DNA of 64,000 bases from Phyto melanocephala (taxonomy: Eukaryota > Arthropoda > Insecta > Diptera > Rhinophoridae): NCBI GenBank assembly GCA_941918925.1, contig OW799233.1:5572001-5636000 (forward strand), given 5' to 3'. The stretch's first letter is position 1. Every line of letters starts with the position of its first letter. The translations under genes were made by a program, and so were the position numbers. Shown here in pieces: positions 25,427 through 36,490 of this stretch. The notes beneath the pieces were generated by a model that did not search any database, was not told the origin of the DNA, and saw nothing but the letters and a program-made list of their open reading frames with translations.

Positions 25427-27600
25427 TTTTTTTTCATTTTTTTATTTAGTTTTAAGGTATATTAAATTAGATTCAACAGCTGATCGTTATCTGTTACTTT
25501 CCATAAGTCACAAACTCATACATTCTCTCTCCTCTTCTGTAATTTACAATTGTTAGAATTTACATAAAAATATCTAAAATCCTTTCCGAATTGCCATAAC
25601 CTCATATAATTACACACATGTCAACAGCAACAGCGTATCAGAATAAAAAAATTAATAATAATACAATAATCAGATAAAAATTATTTGATAAAATCTTAAT
25701 TGAAAAATAATCTCTTTTTAGAGCTGATCTAGGTAAATTCTACACTTTCACAAACAGGAAAGGATATTTGAGGAATGATGGCAAATATATAAAACACAAC
25801 GTAGCCTACGGAAGACCCAAGTGTGCTACACGAATTCACATTTTACTCTGCAACTGACTTATCTAATTTTGACTGACAAATGTGTCTAACTGTTATACTA
25901 TTCTTTACAACCCTGTAAATTTCTATAGAAATTCTAGTATTATTTCAGTAGTGTATCAGATCAAAAAATTTTCAAAATGCAAAGACTTTTTAATTCATAA
26001 AACATTTTTTATTCAATTTATTCCGTTCTAATGTGGGCTGTTTCATATGTTTGTGTGTGTATGTGTGCTTTACATATGAATGTCCTTTATCTTTTAAACA
26101 TCTTTTTGAATAACAAAGAAAAGAAACTTGAGAATTCCATTAGGTCAGGCACTCACATACATACGCACAGTGATAAACGAACTGTAAAAATGTTTGTAGT
26201 TTTAAGGTATTGCTCTTATTGTTCTCGTTTTAATGCTTGACATTTTATGTTGATGTCGCTGATAGAACCAGAGGGAATGAGAACAAAATGCGGTGAGACA
26301 AATAGTATAATAAAATAAAAAGTCTATAGTGTTTTAATCATGCCTCTGTTTCCTCTTTTAATATTTTCTTTCTTGTACTTATTTTTTTTTCTTATACTTT
26401 CTTGCTTGTCATGTTGAAATAAATGTTAAATAGCACATTGGTATGGCAAAAAAGGCAAGGTATTGTATTCCAAACAAACTCAAACTGTTTTTTTTCTGGC
26501 TATTAGGTTTGTTGTTGTTTAATATACACACATTAATTTATTTAAGAAAAAAAAAAACTCAGCAACAACAACATCAACATCTTTTTGGACACCTACTTTT
26601 GCCTTAAGTAATATGTTAGCACATGAAGAGGGTCGCATTAAGGGATTTTTATTCATTTGTTTGTTATTTCTGTTGCCTAGCTCAAACTTCATCTTAACAC
26701 AAGTGTAGTCTATTGAACTAGCTGCGTTATATACAAAACATAAAAGCTTAACTAAGGGGTTCTGACAGACTTATAACAAAATAATTTTCTAAATATTTTC
26801 TTACCTAGAGAATGGGTGTGTATGTTTGTAGGTGTCTTTTATCTTGGCAACACTAGAAACTGTAGTGAAATGTCAAACACTTACGTATGTATGGTTTCTT
26901 AAACCAATTTATAATGAAATATTTTAAAAAAGTTAAACGGGACATGTATAAATGAATTGAGTTATTCTTTAAGTTTCCTTTAAATTGAATGTTGATTAAT
27001 TCCCTATGGACGCATAAAATACATTTGAACTTTAAGGTATGTGCTAAATTGCTAAAAGGACCATCCTTCAATTACTTGAAAGTTTTTTTCAAACAACTTG
27101 TATATACGAAACAACACTTTTCTTAGTGCAACCGCAAACTTTTCTTTATAATAAAAATTTCTTGCTTGACTTATCTGAATTGGTTTTTTGAAATTCCTTT
27201 ACAATTGCAAAAATATTCTTATTGATTTTGCGGCAATAAGCAAAAAGTGCCTAACTGTTTTTATAGCTTCTCACGAAAGCACTTTCAAATTTCTAAGTTA
27301 ACTTTTATAAATCAATTGCATCTAAAATAAAAACTATTTTATGAATTACGTGCTAAACAATTTATAGAACACAACGGTTTTCGTATATTCAGGGCCTCAG
27401 AAATTATTAGTGAAAATAATTTATTAATGCAAATGATATTGTTATTTGAAAAAATAAAGGAAAAAATATTTTAGTTTTAAATTGTAGAGTTAAAAAAGTG
27501 TTGCTAACTCAATTTTTGCTTATGCTGACTTAAATAGTTATGACTTTTTGCCACAGAATTCTTTATATAGATACAGGTTTATATAAACATTTTTGACATC
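25427..27600. other. AT-rich DNA without a recognisable gene
   Basis: No coding frame, RNA gene or paired repeat recognised. Short hydrophobic frames at 26031-26240 and 26853-27071 look like chance. Confidence 0.55.
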
Positions 27601-27752
27601 CCCATAAGGGTTTAAACCAGGGACCGAAAATAACAATTATTTTGGAATTTTAAAGCAAAAAAAGCATTTTAAATGTCGTTAAACGGATTCAAGTGTACCA
27701 TATTGATCCTTATGCATTAGTCTATCATAAAATATGTTGCTTTTTAAAATTT

Positions 27753-28457
27753 TGATTTTTATTTTTTCGATCAAAAATAAAAGTTATTTTTTGATTTTTA
27801 TTTTTTTGAGCAAAAATAAAAGTTATTTTTTGATTTTTATTTTTTCGATATTAAATATTATTTAAATGTAACGGTAAAGACGAGTTTTTAACAATGAAAG
27901 AAATAATAATAGCACTGTACTCGAATTTGTGATTTCTCATATTTATTGTCACTGATTGTTTAATAGTTACATACTACTCTAAAAGCTCCTAATAACTCCT
28001 CTCATTTTTATCAATTCGTTTTGCTTAGTATTTACAAATTATCAACTATTTCTTTTTCAAACTTTGTTATCAACTATTGTCTTTAATTATTAATTATAAT
28101 GTGATTTTAATTTTTTATGTATGTTATTTTTCAGGTTGTTTTAAAAACCCTTCAGCAATCATGTAAAATACTTTTTAACTCAGGCAAACCAGCGCCCACC
28201 TTTGATATAGAATACATAGTATACAAAAATGTGAGAAATCACAAAAAATGTGATCAACATGGGAATTTTTTATGAACATTAAAATAAATATTTAATATTA
28301 ACTTAATTATTGTAACACGTACATTTCGTTCGAAAATAAATTTTTTTTGTTGCTCAAAAAAATAAAAATCAAAACATAACTTTTATGTTTGCTCGAAAAA
28401 AATAAAAATCAAAAAATAACTTTTAATTTTGCTCAAAAAAATAAAAATCAAAAAATA
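27753..28457. repeat. inverted pair of 39-bp tandem arrays
   Basis: The left array 27753-27855 has two and a half copies of a 39-bp unit starting TGATTTTTATTTTTTCGA and ending AAAAGTTATTTTT. The right array 28349-28457 has about two and a half copies of the same unit in inverse orientation (GCTCGAAAAAAATAAAAATC and similar). About 490 bp of unique sequence lies between. Subterminal tandem units in inverse orientation are the layout of foldback-type or some hAT-like non-autonomous elements. The outer ends could not be fixed. CAGGGACCG at 27619-27627 resembles a hAT terminus but has no partner on the right. Confidence 0.6.
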
Positions 28458-28487
28458 TCTCAATGATACTCGTATGGAAGTAGTATA

Positions 28488-28605
28488 TGTCGTTAAGAAT
28501 TTAGGTGTAATTTTTAATCGTACTCTTATTACTCATTTGCGTACTACTCATTTGCCCTGTCCGCTCTTAACGAACCTTTACGTCTGTCAATTGAAATAAC
28601 ACAAT
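28488..28605 (+). pseudogene. CR1-like LINE fragment (copy 2, 5' piece)
   Basis: One frame reads VVKNLGVIFNRTL at about 28490-28530, the block just after the reverse-transcriptase palm in jockey/CR1-group LINEs (NLGV.F...L.W). Similarity then fades into AT-rich repeats. The element's far C-terminal end reappears at 29245, so ~640 bp of unrelated AT-rich sequence replaced or interrupted the part between. Confidence 0.5.
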
Positions 28606-28679
28606 ATACATATGTATATATTTCTAATTTAAAAAAAAAAATTATTGATTTTTAAAAACATAATTTGTACTTGTATGTG

Positions 28680-29225
28680 TATACACATATTTATATTTTT
28701 TTTTCAATTTCATTTGGAAATTTCTCATTTTCAAATTAAAATTTCTTCATTTTATTTGGAATTTTCTCAATTTTAATTTAAAATTCTCATTTTTAAATTT
28801 TTTTTTAGTGTATAATTTTTTGTAGGAAAATTTTTTTTTAAATTTGTTTCAAATATTTCTATTATTAGTATACAAAAATTTTGTAATTTTTTGTTAATTT
28901 GTTAATTGATTTTTCCTGAAGATGCTACACGAAGGAGTAGCGAAATATTGAGAAAGAAAATAAAACATTGTTTAATTTCTGTTGCTTTTTATAAAAAAAA
29001 AATAAAAACTGTTGTATTACCTTAGCCTTGAATGATTAAATATAAAAATTTAAAAAAAGAGGTCAAATAAAATAAATAATTATTCTCATTTTTATTTGGA
29101 ATTTTCACAATTCCAAATTGAAATTCTTAATTTCATTTTTTCAATTTCAAATTGAAATTCTAAATTTTAGTTGGAATTTTCTAAATTCCATTTGGAATTC
29201 TCTCAATTTCAATGGAAAATGGTGT
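28680..29225. repeat. AT-rich diverged repeat with ATTTGGAATTTTCTC motifs
   Basis: Two blocks, 28700-28800 and 29085-29215, are built from variants of ATTTGGAATTTTCTCAATTT and its inverse AAATTGAAATTC. They flank a less repetitive core (28860-29060) with the hammerhead-like motif. The block arrangement suggests one element inserted in a CR1-like LINE, but its ends are not clear. Confidence 0.4.
28916..28950 (+). ncRNA. hammerhead-like motif, decayed (candidate)
   Basis: CTGAAGA at 28916-28922 fits the hammerhead core CUGANGA. It is followed by a 5-bp stem GCTAC (28924-28928) with GTAGC (28937-28941), an 8-nt loop, and then GAAA (28942-28945). One extra T sits between the core and the stem, and no convincing stem III or cleavage triplet follows, so activity is unlikely. 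Such motifs are known from Penelope-like retroelements. A second, more decayed copy of the same sequence lies on the minus strand at 45934-45973. Confidence 0.35.
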
Positions 29226-29244
29226 AGTGCTTCTTATAATCAAT

Positions 29245-29345
29245 TTTAAATGTCTGCAACTTACCTGTGGAAACATCTTCCCTATAATACACAACTCGCT
29301 AGCAACGCAATAAAATTTAAAAATTACTTTATTTAATTAATTCGT
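29245..29345 (+). pseudogene. CR1-like LINE C-terminal scrap (copy 2, 3' piece)
   Basis: The plus frame reads SATYLWKHLPYNTQLASNAI and ends KFKNYFI plus a stop. It aligns over its length with the tail of LINE copy 1 at about 9840-9915 (LWNRLPYRTQLISNASQF), sharing LW..LPY.TQL.SNA..FK. It is followed by AT-rich DNA. It is the 3' continuation of the scrap at 28488-28605. Confidence 0.55.
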
Positions 29346-31153
29346 ATACGATCACAACGTTTAGAAACTTTATAAGTTTTTAAAGAAGAACATTTTATCA
29401 AACAAAAAACTAAAATTTTGTGAAAATGAGCATGTTCACTTAATTGTGAATAAATTCGAAAAAAATCAGTTGACTTTCATGACCGATACCTCCTTTTTTT
29501 TTGGTATTACATGAGGATTTGCGATGAAGCTATATATCTTAATAATTTTTGCCATCTTTGTTTTTTTAAGATTTTTCTAAACCAAAAAATTGTTATTTAT
29601 ATAAAAAAAATATAGTTTTTGCTAACATTTTTTACTATAACTCCGAAAGTGCTGAGCCGACTGAAACGCAAAATATAAACGGATTAAAAACTAAGAAAAT
29701 TTAAATTTTTTTAAGTTAATTTCAATAAAATCGGACTTACCTTTTTTGATTTATCATTAGCTATGTGGAGAAACGTCTAAAAAAATTTTGAATTTTACTT
29801 AAAAATTAAAAAAATATATTCATAGAATTGAAAAATTTTATAATTTTTTGTAGTCATGATAAATCAAATCTGTATAGTGGTTATTCAAACCCTTTTTATA
29901 ACCGCCACCAAAAAAATGGTGAGGGTATATTCATTTTGTCATTCCGTTTGTAACACATCGAAATATCCATTTTAGACCCCATAAAGTATATATATTCTGA
30001 ATCGGGGTTATTTTTTATGACGATCTAGCTATGTCCGTCCGTCTGTCCGTCTGTCCTTCTGTCCGTCTGTCCGTCTGTTGAAAGCACGATAGAGGTCGCA
30101 CCGAAAAAGCTAGGGGGCTCAAATTTTGCCAGAATCTTTCTTATAGACAAGGTTTGTTTGGTATTGAAAATGGGCTAAATCGGAATATTAGGAAGAGAGT
30201 TATAGCTCGAAAAGCAAGAGTAGGTCGAAAAAACCGTGTCCTTCGAACATCGAATAAAATGGAATTTTGTCCAAACGCATTAACGTAGACTCATGAAACT
30301 TCGAATATATATTTCCTGAGTAAAAACAATATTTTTCCCCGAAAATTGTCTAAATCTATACATTAGGAGAGGAGTTATCGATTAAAATGTACGAAAATTT
30401 ATACCGCACAGTGTATTTTTCGGTATATTTAAAAACAAAATCGTCATAAAAGCAACAAAATTGGATGTACGACTCTGAAATTTTGCACACTTTGCTTTTT
30501 GGCGACACGCTTTCTTGTAACGGCAAATCAATGTGCCACGCCCACTTTTACGCCCACCTCCCATATAACGTTTTAACTAAAATTCATATAATTTCTCTAT
30601 TAATAAAGATTTTGGAATAATAAAGGCCTATATTGAAACACCTCAGTTGTACTCATTCGCAAAAATAACTTTGACACGCCTACTATAACGCCCACTTTCA
30701 CTTTTGAATTGTGTCCAGACGCATAAACGTAGTCATGAAACTTCGAATATATATTTATCGAGTCAAAAGAATATTTTTCCCTGAAAATCGCTTAAGTCTA
30801 TGAATTAGGAAAAGAGTTATAGATAAAAATGTACGAAAATTTATACCGCACAGTGTATATTTCAAATTTAAAACGTAATAAAACTGACAAAACTATATGT
30901 ACGATTCTGAAATTTTGCAAACATGGCTTTTTGGTCAAAGTCTTCGTTATAACGGAAAATAGATGTGCCACGCACACTTTTTTCCTTAAATTTTTATAAA
31001 AATATATTAGTCATATATATTAGCATTTATTCATCTTACACTGCGCCATTTATTGTACTGTAGCTAAATATAAGATAAAGATGATAAGATAGATGACTCT
31101 ACTAGCAACTACTAGATGGCATGCTAATAACTTATGCTTATGTTCTCCTGAAG

Positions 31154-31998
31154 TTATGCTCTATTAAAAATGGGAATTTAGGAAAAGTTTGACCTAAGTA
31201 AAAAAAAATTATCTCTAAACATTATAAACAATTTATTTTGATGTACTAATGGCTAACAAATTTTAAAGTTATACAAAACTTATTTCGTTTGAAAATCTTT
31301 TAAATGCAAAATGTTATAGAAGTTTAAAAATCAAAATCTTACTAATAAATTTCCCGTTTTAGAAAAATGCAGAGAATGTATATTTTAAATCACCCTGTGG
31401 CCCTTAAAATTTAACCACCCTCTACAAAGAAAGTGATACATATTTTTATATTATTATCTGTCCGTCTGTCCGTCTGTTGAAAGCACGGTAGAGGTCGCAC
31501 CGAAAAAGCTATGGGGCTCAAGTTTTGCCAGAATCTTTCTTATAGACAAGTTTTTTTTGGTATTGAAAATGGGCTAAATCGGAATATTAGGAAGAGAGTT
31601 TTAGCTCGTAAGGCAAGACTAGGTCGAAAAAACCGTGTCCTTCGCACATCGAATAAAGATAAATTGTGTCCAGACGCATAAGCGTAGAGTCATGAAACTT
31701 CGAATATATATTTATCGAGTCAAAAGAATATTTTATTATGCTCTATTAAAAATGGGAATTTAGGAAAATTTTGACCTAAGTAAAAAAAAGTTATCTCTAA
31801 ACATTATAAACAATTTATTTTCATGTACTAATGGCTAACAAATTTTAAAGTTATACAAAACTTATTTTGTTTGAAAAACTTTTAAAAGCAAAATGTTATA
31901 GAAGTTTAAAAATCAAAATCTTACTAATCAATTTCCCGTTTTAGGAAAATGCAGAGAATGTATATTTTAAATCACCCTGTGGCCCTTAAAATTTAACC
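31154..31998. repeat. 263-bp direct duplication inside the family A repeat
   Basis: 31154-31416 and 31735-31998 both begin TTATGCTCTATTAAAAATGG and end CCCTTAAAATTTAACC, with only a handful of differences over the whole length. The intervening 318 bp itself copies part of 30055-30778. Low divergence means that this duplication is younger than the repeat around it. Confidence 0.75.
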
Positions 31999-32217
31999 TT
32001 AAATTCACTTTTTTCCTCTTAAATTCATGTAAATTCTCTATTGACAAAGTTTTTGGGAAAATAAAGGACTATATTGAAATATCTAAGTTGTATTTATTAG
32101 CAGAAACTTTATTGACATGCGTATTTTAACGGCCACTTTCATTGAAAGACTACATTTACAAAAGCATTTTAGTAGCATATCGAAGTTAAATAAAACACAA
32201 ATTATTTAAGAAATTTT

Positions 32218-32725
32218 TATTATTTCTTTTTATAATGATAATATTTGTATGCTTCAATTATGTATGGAACAAAATATCGGCCAAATGGCCCCCCCAACCT
32301 AGGCGGCACATTTCGATCCGATAGTCCAAATTTTCAATGACACTGTTGATGCTCGATTGTTGGGCACGATGATGAGTCGAGGTTGCTTGCTCTTTTGCCA
32401 CGTTATCGTGAAAAACAGCAATGTTTCCCAATCAACGAACTAAGATGGCATTCACAGATGTTTTCACATTTCATACAGACCTGCTTTGCAGACATTTAAA
32501 TATTTTTTACAATTCTCACGATTGTGGACGAATTCGAACGATTATGTTGACCAAAAGAATCACGAAGTGCACAAAATGCATTTTGATTTGAACGCCCATT
32601 TTTATAAAAATCTTTAATATTTAAAAGCGTTGCTTGATTGGTATCTTTCCACGGTTCAAATTGAGTTAGTCTGAGATTGAGAAATGTCAAATGAATTACA
32701 AGAAAAAAGTTGAAGTTTAACACCT
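32218..32725 (-). pseudogene. mariner-like transposase relic, internally deleted (copy D)
   Basis: The minus strand starts at the N-terminal helix-turn-helix (32640-32500), reading IKDFYKNGRSNQNAFCALRD and then FGQHNRSNSSTIVRIV. It then passes within ~60 bp to the very C-terminus (32345-32235), which reads NLDYRIEMCRLGWGGHLADI and LFHT plus a stop. The whole catalytic core between them is missing, with a few intermediate residues (STHHRAQQSSINSVI) left. It lies inside the expanded family A repeat, flanked on both sides by CCCTTAAAATTTAACCACCC. The KNGRSNQN motif ties it to copy C. Confidence 0.7.
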
Positions 32726-32885
32726 TAACATGGGCCCTTAAAATTTAACCACCCTCTATAAAGAAAGTGATACATATTTTATTATAAAGAGATTATTCTA
32801 TAGCGATTAACAAAATAATAAATATTGTGCTTTAAATGTACACAAAATTGGTGGTGGGTATAAAAGATTCAGCACAGCCGACCTG

Positions 32886-33715
32886 TGTAATAAATAAAAT
32901 TTGAATAGCTGTATTAAATAAGGTCGTTGTTTTTTGTTATAAGCTAAAATATAAATTTTACAATAATACCAACAAATATTATATATAGTTTTTCCAAACT
33001 GTGTAAAAACAATGAAAGGAACACTAAACTCAAGTTGCAGAAACGACATGTTGTAAAAAATATGGATATTTATAAGAACACTAAGACATTGTAGATATTT
33101 TTATTGATTTGTTGCAGACAATTTTAGTGTAAGCCATACTGCTTCTTCTTGCCACTGTAACTGCCACATAAGGGAGAAAAAACATTAGTTGTTGTACATA
33201 TATTCCTGCCAAGGAGTAGCGAAGCGCATCGGGTCTTTACTAGAAAAATATATAATTTTTGCATCATACATATACATTATATTAACAACAAAAACTCTGA
33301 GTTGGTTTACAAACACTTTCTTTCTGCATTATGCAAATCTTTTATAAAAACTTTTTACAACTGAAATAAAAAAATAAAAATTAAAATATCAAAATTCATA
33401 TTCACACAAATATTTTTTTTATTATTTGTTAAAATTGCAATGATGCTACATAAACAACGAAATCTTTGGAAAAATTTGTTTTTGTAATTCTAATTGAAAT
33501 TTCATACCTAAAATATAAAACTAATAGACTTATGTATATAAAGATTATACATGTTTGCTTGTGAGTGTTTTACTATATGTTCATGCAACTTGTATGTAAA
33601 TAACATAAAATATTGATGCAAGTTTCTTTACAACAAATTTTTATTACGAAAAAAAAAGTGAGAAAAATTTAAGAATTTTTTAATAAAAAAACCCCAATTC
33701 ATTCATACATCCACA
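32886..33715. other. AT-rich DNA without a recognisable gene
   Basis: A GC-rich string at 33210-33232 (AAGGAGTAGCGAAGCGCATC) looks like the end of a dispersed repeat. An 80-codon minus frame at 32807-33049 overlaps repeat DNA and is not credible. Nothing else is seen. Confidence 0.45.
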
Positions 33716-33719
33716 TAGA

Positions 33720-34445
33720 CATATAGGGTGTTTCTTTAGGCTACTTGAGAAATTGAAATGATAATACAAGACAGAAAAATTTTTGACATGAAATCGGTAT
33801 CATTATCATCTGGTAGATGACATCATGAGATAAATTCTTTAGACATGATTTATGGCATCTATCCACCGTGGCTTTCAGTTGAATAGCTTATTTAATCTGT
33901 CCATTTTTGGATGACCTTTTCCAATAAATCTTTCCGTATGGCATCAATAGTGGCTTGACTATTAACTTCTAATGCTTTCAAAGGTGCTGGTTTGTCGATA
34001 AAAAGTTATAACTTAACACAGAGTAATTAAAAGTAGTTCAAAAACGTTAAGTTGTAAATTAAGTCTAAATATAAAACTATTACCAAACTGATTTTGCATA
34101 AAATCGATTGTTAAGTGCAAGTTGCAACGTCTTGGTGCATCCAAAATGTGGTTGATGTTTAGCTGCATGATATCTAATATGTTAATTTTGATTAACATAT
34201 TTAAACAGCATAGCTTGATAGTCCTCTCAATTCTTCGTAATGGCAGCTAGTGGCTAATTTCGAAAGAACTAAGGATAATCGAATAAGCCGCTCTAATTTT
34301 TATTAATGTAAACATAATTCGTTAACTTCTTGAGGATTGTGTTTGTTATTGTGCAAATACGGCAATTTTGCTTGTTTAGGTAGCCATTTAACCAGAATTT
34401 AGCTTCATTAAAAAACACGTATAGGGGACGAAGTTCTAATAAACT
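33720..34445 (-). pseudogene. mariner-like transposase relic (copy E)
   Basis: From about 34415 the minus strand reads NEAKFWLNGYLNKQNCRIC, a very clear first-Asp block in which Asp has changed to Asn. After decayed sequence, 34140-34075 gives FWMHQDVATC and TIDFMQNQFGN in adjoining frames, matching the block with the middle Asp and following helix. The C-terminus near 33985-33830 reads DKPAPLKALEVNSQATIDAI, then DLLEKVIQKWTD, a stop and TESHGG. This follows family order from first Asp to C-terminus, and stops and frameshifts are frequent. AGGGTGTTTCTTTAG at 33725-33739 may be the outer terminus. Confidence 0.72.
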
Positions 34446-35715
34446 TTAATAACCGATTTCTATATTTATTTATTTTTTTTTTTCAAAGGAAATTCCTACA
34501 ATAAAATAGCTAAAAAGAAATATCAATACAGTGTGACATTCTTAGTTATAAAGTCATAGTTAGCGACATCGGTACATCTCATGCAGCTAAAAAATAACCC
34601 ATACATACATACATATGTCCACAACTGTTTTTTTTTTTCTTACGAAAACAAAGTTCACATTGGGTTGAAAAATAGCAATCTTAATACAATACAATTTTCA
34701 AAATAGAGCTTCAAAACAGATGAATACAAAAAAGTGCTGTAAAGAGAGAAAAAAAAATAATATTTAGCATATAGACAAGGATTGTGTCAATTACAAATAT
34801 AGTAGTCTTAACTTAAAGCTCAGAATGTGCTAACGAAAGTAATGCCACAGTGATAACTCCAATAAAACAGTGCATATACATGCCTTCTTTTGTGAGACTG
34901 TTAAAGTTGCACATTTCCTAGTTGTTTTGTTGTTTTTGCTTAATAGGATTACATTATCTGTTGACTGTTTCTCAAACAATAGCACAATGAAAGAATATAA
35001 TACGAAGCTAAAGCAAAAACAACAGAAATGACAACAAAACGGATTTTAGCAAAGTTTTCTTTAAACTTGTTTCCTTCCTTCGATAGCTTATATTTTTATT
35101 TTTTTTTAACTCATATTAGCGACATACTTTGGCATTGTATTAGATTTTTTGTACTGTATAAACAAAAAATAAAAAAACTACCAAACAATTTCGTATCTAC
35201 TTAGAGGAAGACAGAAAAATATATAATACAATAAACCTAGATACTTTCGTATATGACAACACAAATAATGCATCAATATCTTGGAAGTTTTTACAATAAA
35301 AACTTAATTTTCTTCTCCACACACACACACACACACTACTATAGATAATAATGGGATTTATGTGAATAAAAGATGGTAATAGCATGAAAAGAAAAAATAA
35401 GCTTAAATTTAAGTTAAGAAACAAACAGAAAACATGAAATTAAATAATAGATTTTGGGAAATCAATTGTAAAGGGTGTCTCGGTAACAATGCACCTCTTA
35501 AATTTAGTGTCGCTTTTCTTATAAGCTACGACTCTAAAATTTGCCAGCTGCAATATAAACTCAACCGATTATTAAAGCACCGATTGGAGCACTTGATGAA
35601 AACTTATTGCAAACGCTACTCGCAGACTTCAAAAAATTTTCAACCGAGAAATTGCTTCCAATAAGGAAACCATTTAAAGACTGATTAATAAAATTTAAGA
35701 CAAAACTGAGTTGCT
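34446..35715. other. AT-rich DNA; an (AC)n microsatellite
   Basis: A CA dinucleotide run lies at 35318-35336. A 76-codon plus frame at 35434-35664 is not recognised. GGGTGTCTCGG at 35475-35485 resembles the terminus of the Tc1/mariner element at 42586 and may mark the start of copy F's element. Confidence 0.45.
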
Positions 35716-35719
35716 TATG

Positions 35720-36490
35720 GACAGTAAGACTTCTACGTGTCAGTGTAATGGTCGATTTCTTGAAAACATTGCCATTACAAACACGAGTGACGCCAAAAAG
35801 CCGAAGACATCAAGTTGACATCGTTCTCAACAACTTTAAATATCACAAAGCACTACACAGGGACTTCTTACAAAAGGACTCCACCATCAATCCTATAAAA
35901 TGCTGCTTACTTATCAGTTTAAGTCAGCAGACCATAAAAAGTGCTGACGATTCGTTTAATAACTAATAGAGCAAGGTAAGGTCAATGTCATTTATCAAAA
36001 AAAAAAAAAAAAATCATATTCTACAACGAAGTGCATTTCCATCTCAATCGCATTGTGAAAACACAAAAATGTCAAATTTTGCTCTCAAAAATTTCTCTAA
36101 GACACATGAAAAATAAATGCAACAACAACTATGCAATGTCTGTTGTGGATTTTGATCAGCCTATTGATTCAACGTTACTCTTTTTAAGATGGGACAGAAA
36201 TTTCAGTGACTGAAAACAATCTTCATTACAGAAACATGATAACGAAGTTCTTGTGACCATAACTGGTCGTCATGGATCTGAACGAGAAGTGGTTTGTGCA
36301 AAACGGCGCTACTTACCACACCGCGCATGAAACAACTCATTTATTGCAGCAACGATTTCCAGAACAAATTATCTCAAGACATTCTAATGTCAACCAAGAT
36401 CATGTGACTCTACGTCGAGCGATTTTTTTATTTAAAGCAAAAAACGCAAACTCTAGACATCGTTACTGGTGTCTCTGAATCTTTCCCGAA
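35720..36490 (+). pseudogene. mariner-like transposase relic (copy F)
   Basis: Frames at 35845-35960 contain ISQSTTQGLLTKGLHHQSYK and TYQFKSADHKKC, the linker before the catalytic core. EVHFHLNRIVKTQKCQI at about 36029-36080 is the first-Asp block with Asp lost, and a poly-A run precedes it. ITKFL (36240) and MDLNEKWFVQNGATYHTAHE (36272-36331) are the middle block, where the catalytic Asp has become Asn, followed by LLQQRFPEQIISRHSNVN. A shifted frame gives SCDSTSSDFF for the third block. There are multiple stops and shifts, and two of three catalytic Asp residues are visibly mutated. Confidence 0.75.

Larger units (their letters stand above)
29895..32885 (+). repeat. fly interspersed repeat, family A (copy 2, rearranged)
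   Basis: Opens with the CCGCCACCAAA...ATGGTG head, 'gtttgtaacacatcgaaat' and a GTCCGTCTGTCCGTCTGT block (30030-30080), as in the copy at 12033. It closes with GGTGGTGGGTATAAAAGATT and CAGCACAGCCGA near 32849-32882. Between these the element is expanded. The stretch around 30055-30260 recurs at 31448-31660, the stretch 30720-30778 at 31675-31735, and a 263-bp segment at 31154-31416 recurs almost unchanged at 31735-31998. A mariner-like relic sits near its end. A 60-codon frame at 30382-30564 is a chance frame inside the repeat. Confidence 0.6.

Noticed and set aside
27619..28540. Complete hAT element starting CAGGGACCG
   Set aside because: No inverse CGGTCCCTG end was found on the right side, so the terminus is unpaired.
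33205..33235. AAGGAGTAGCGAAGCGCATC as another hammerhead-like copy
   Set aside because: It shares only GGAGTAGCGAA with the motif at 28916 and lacks the CTGANGA core, so it is more likely a different repeat end.
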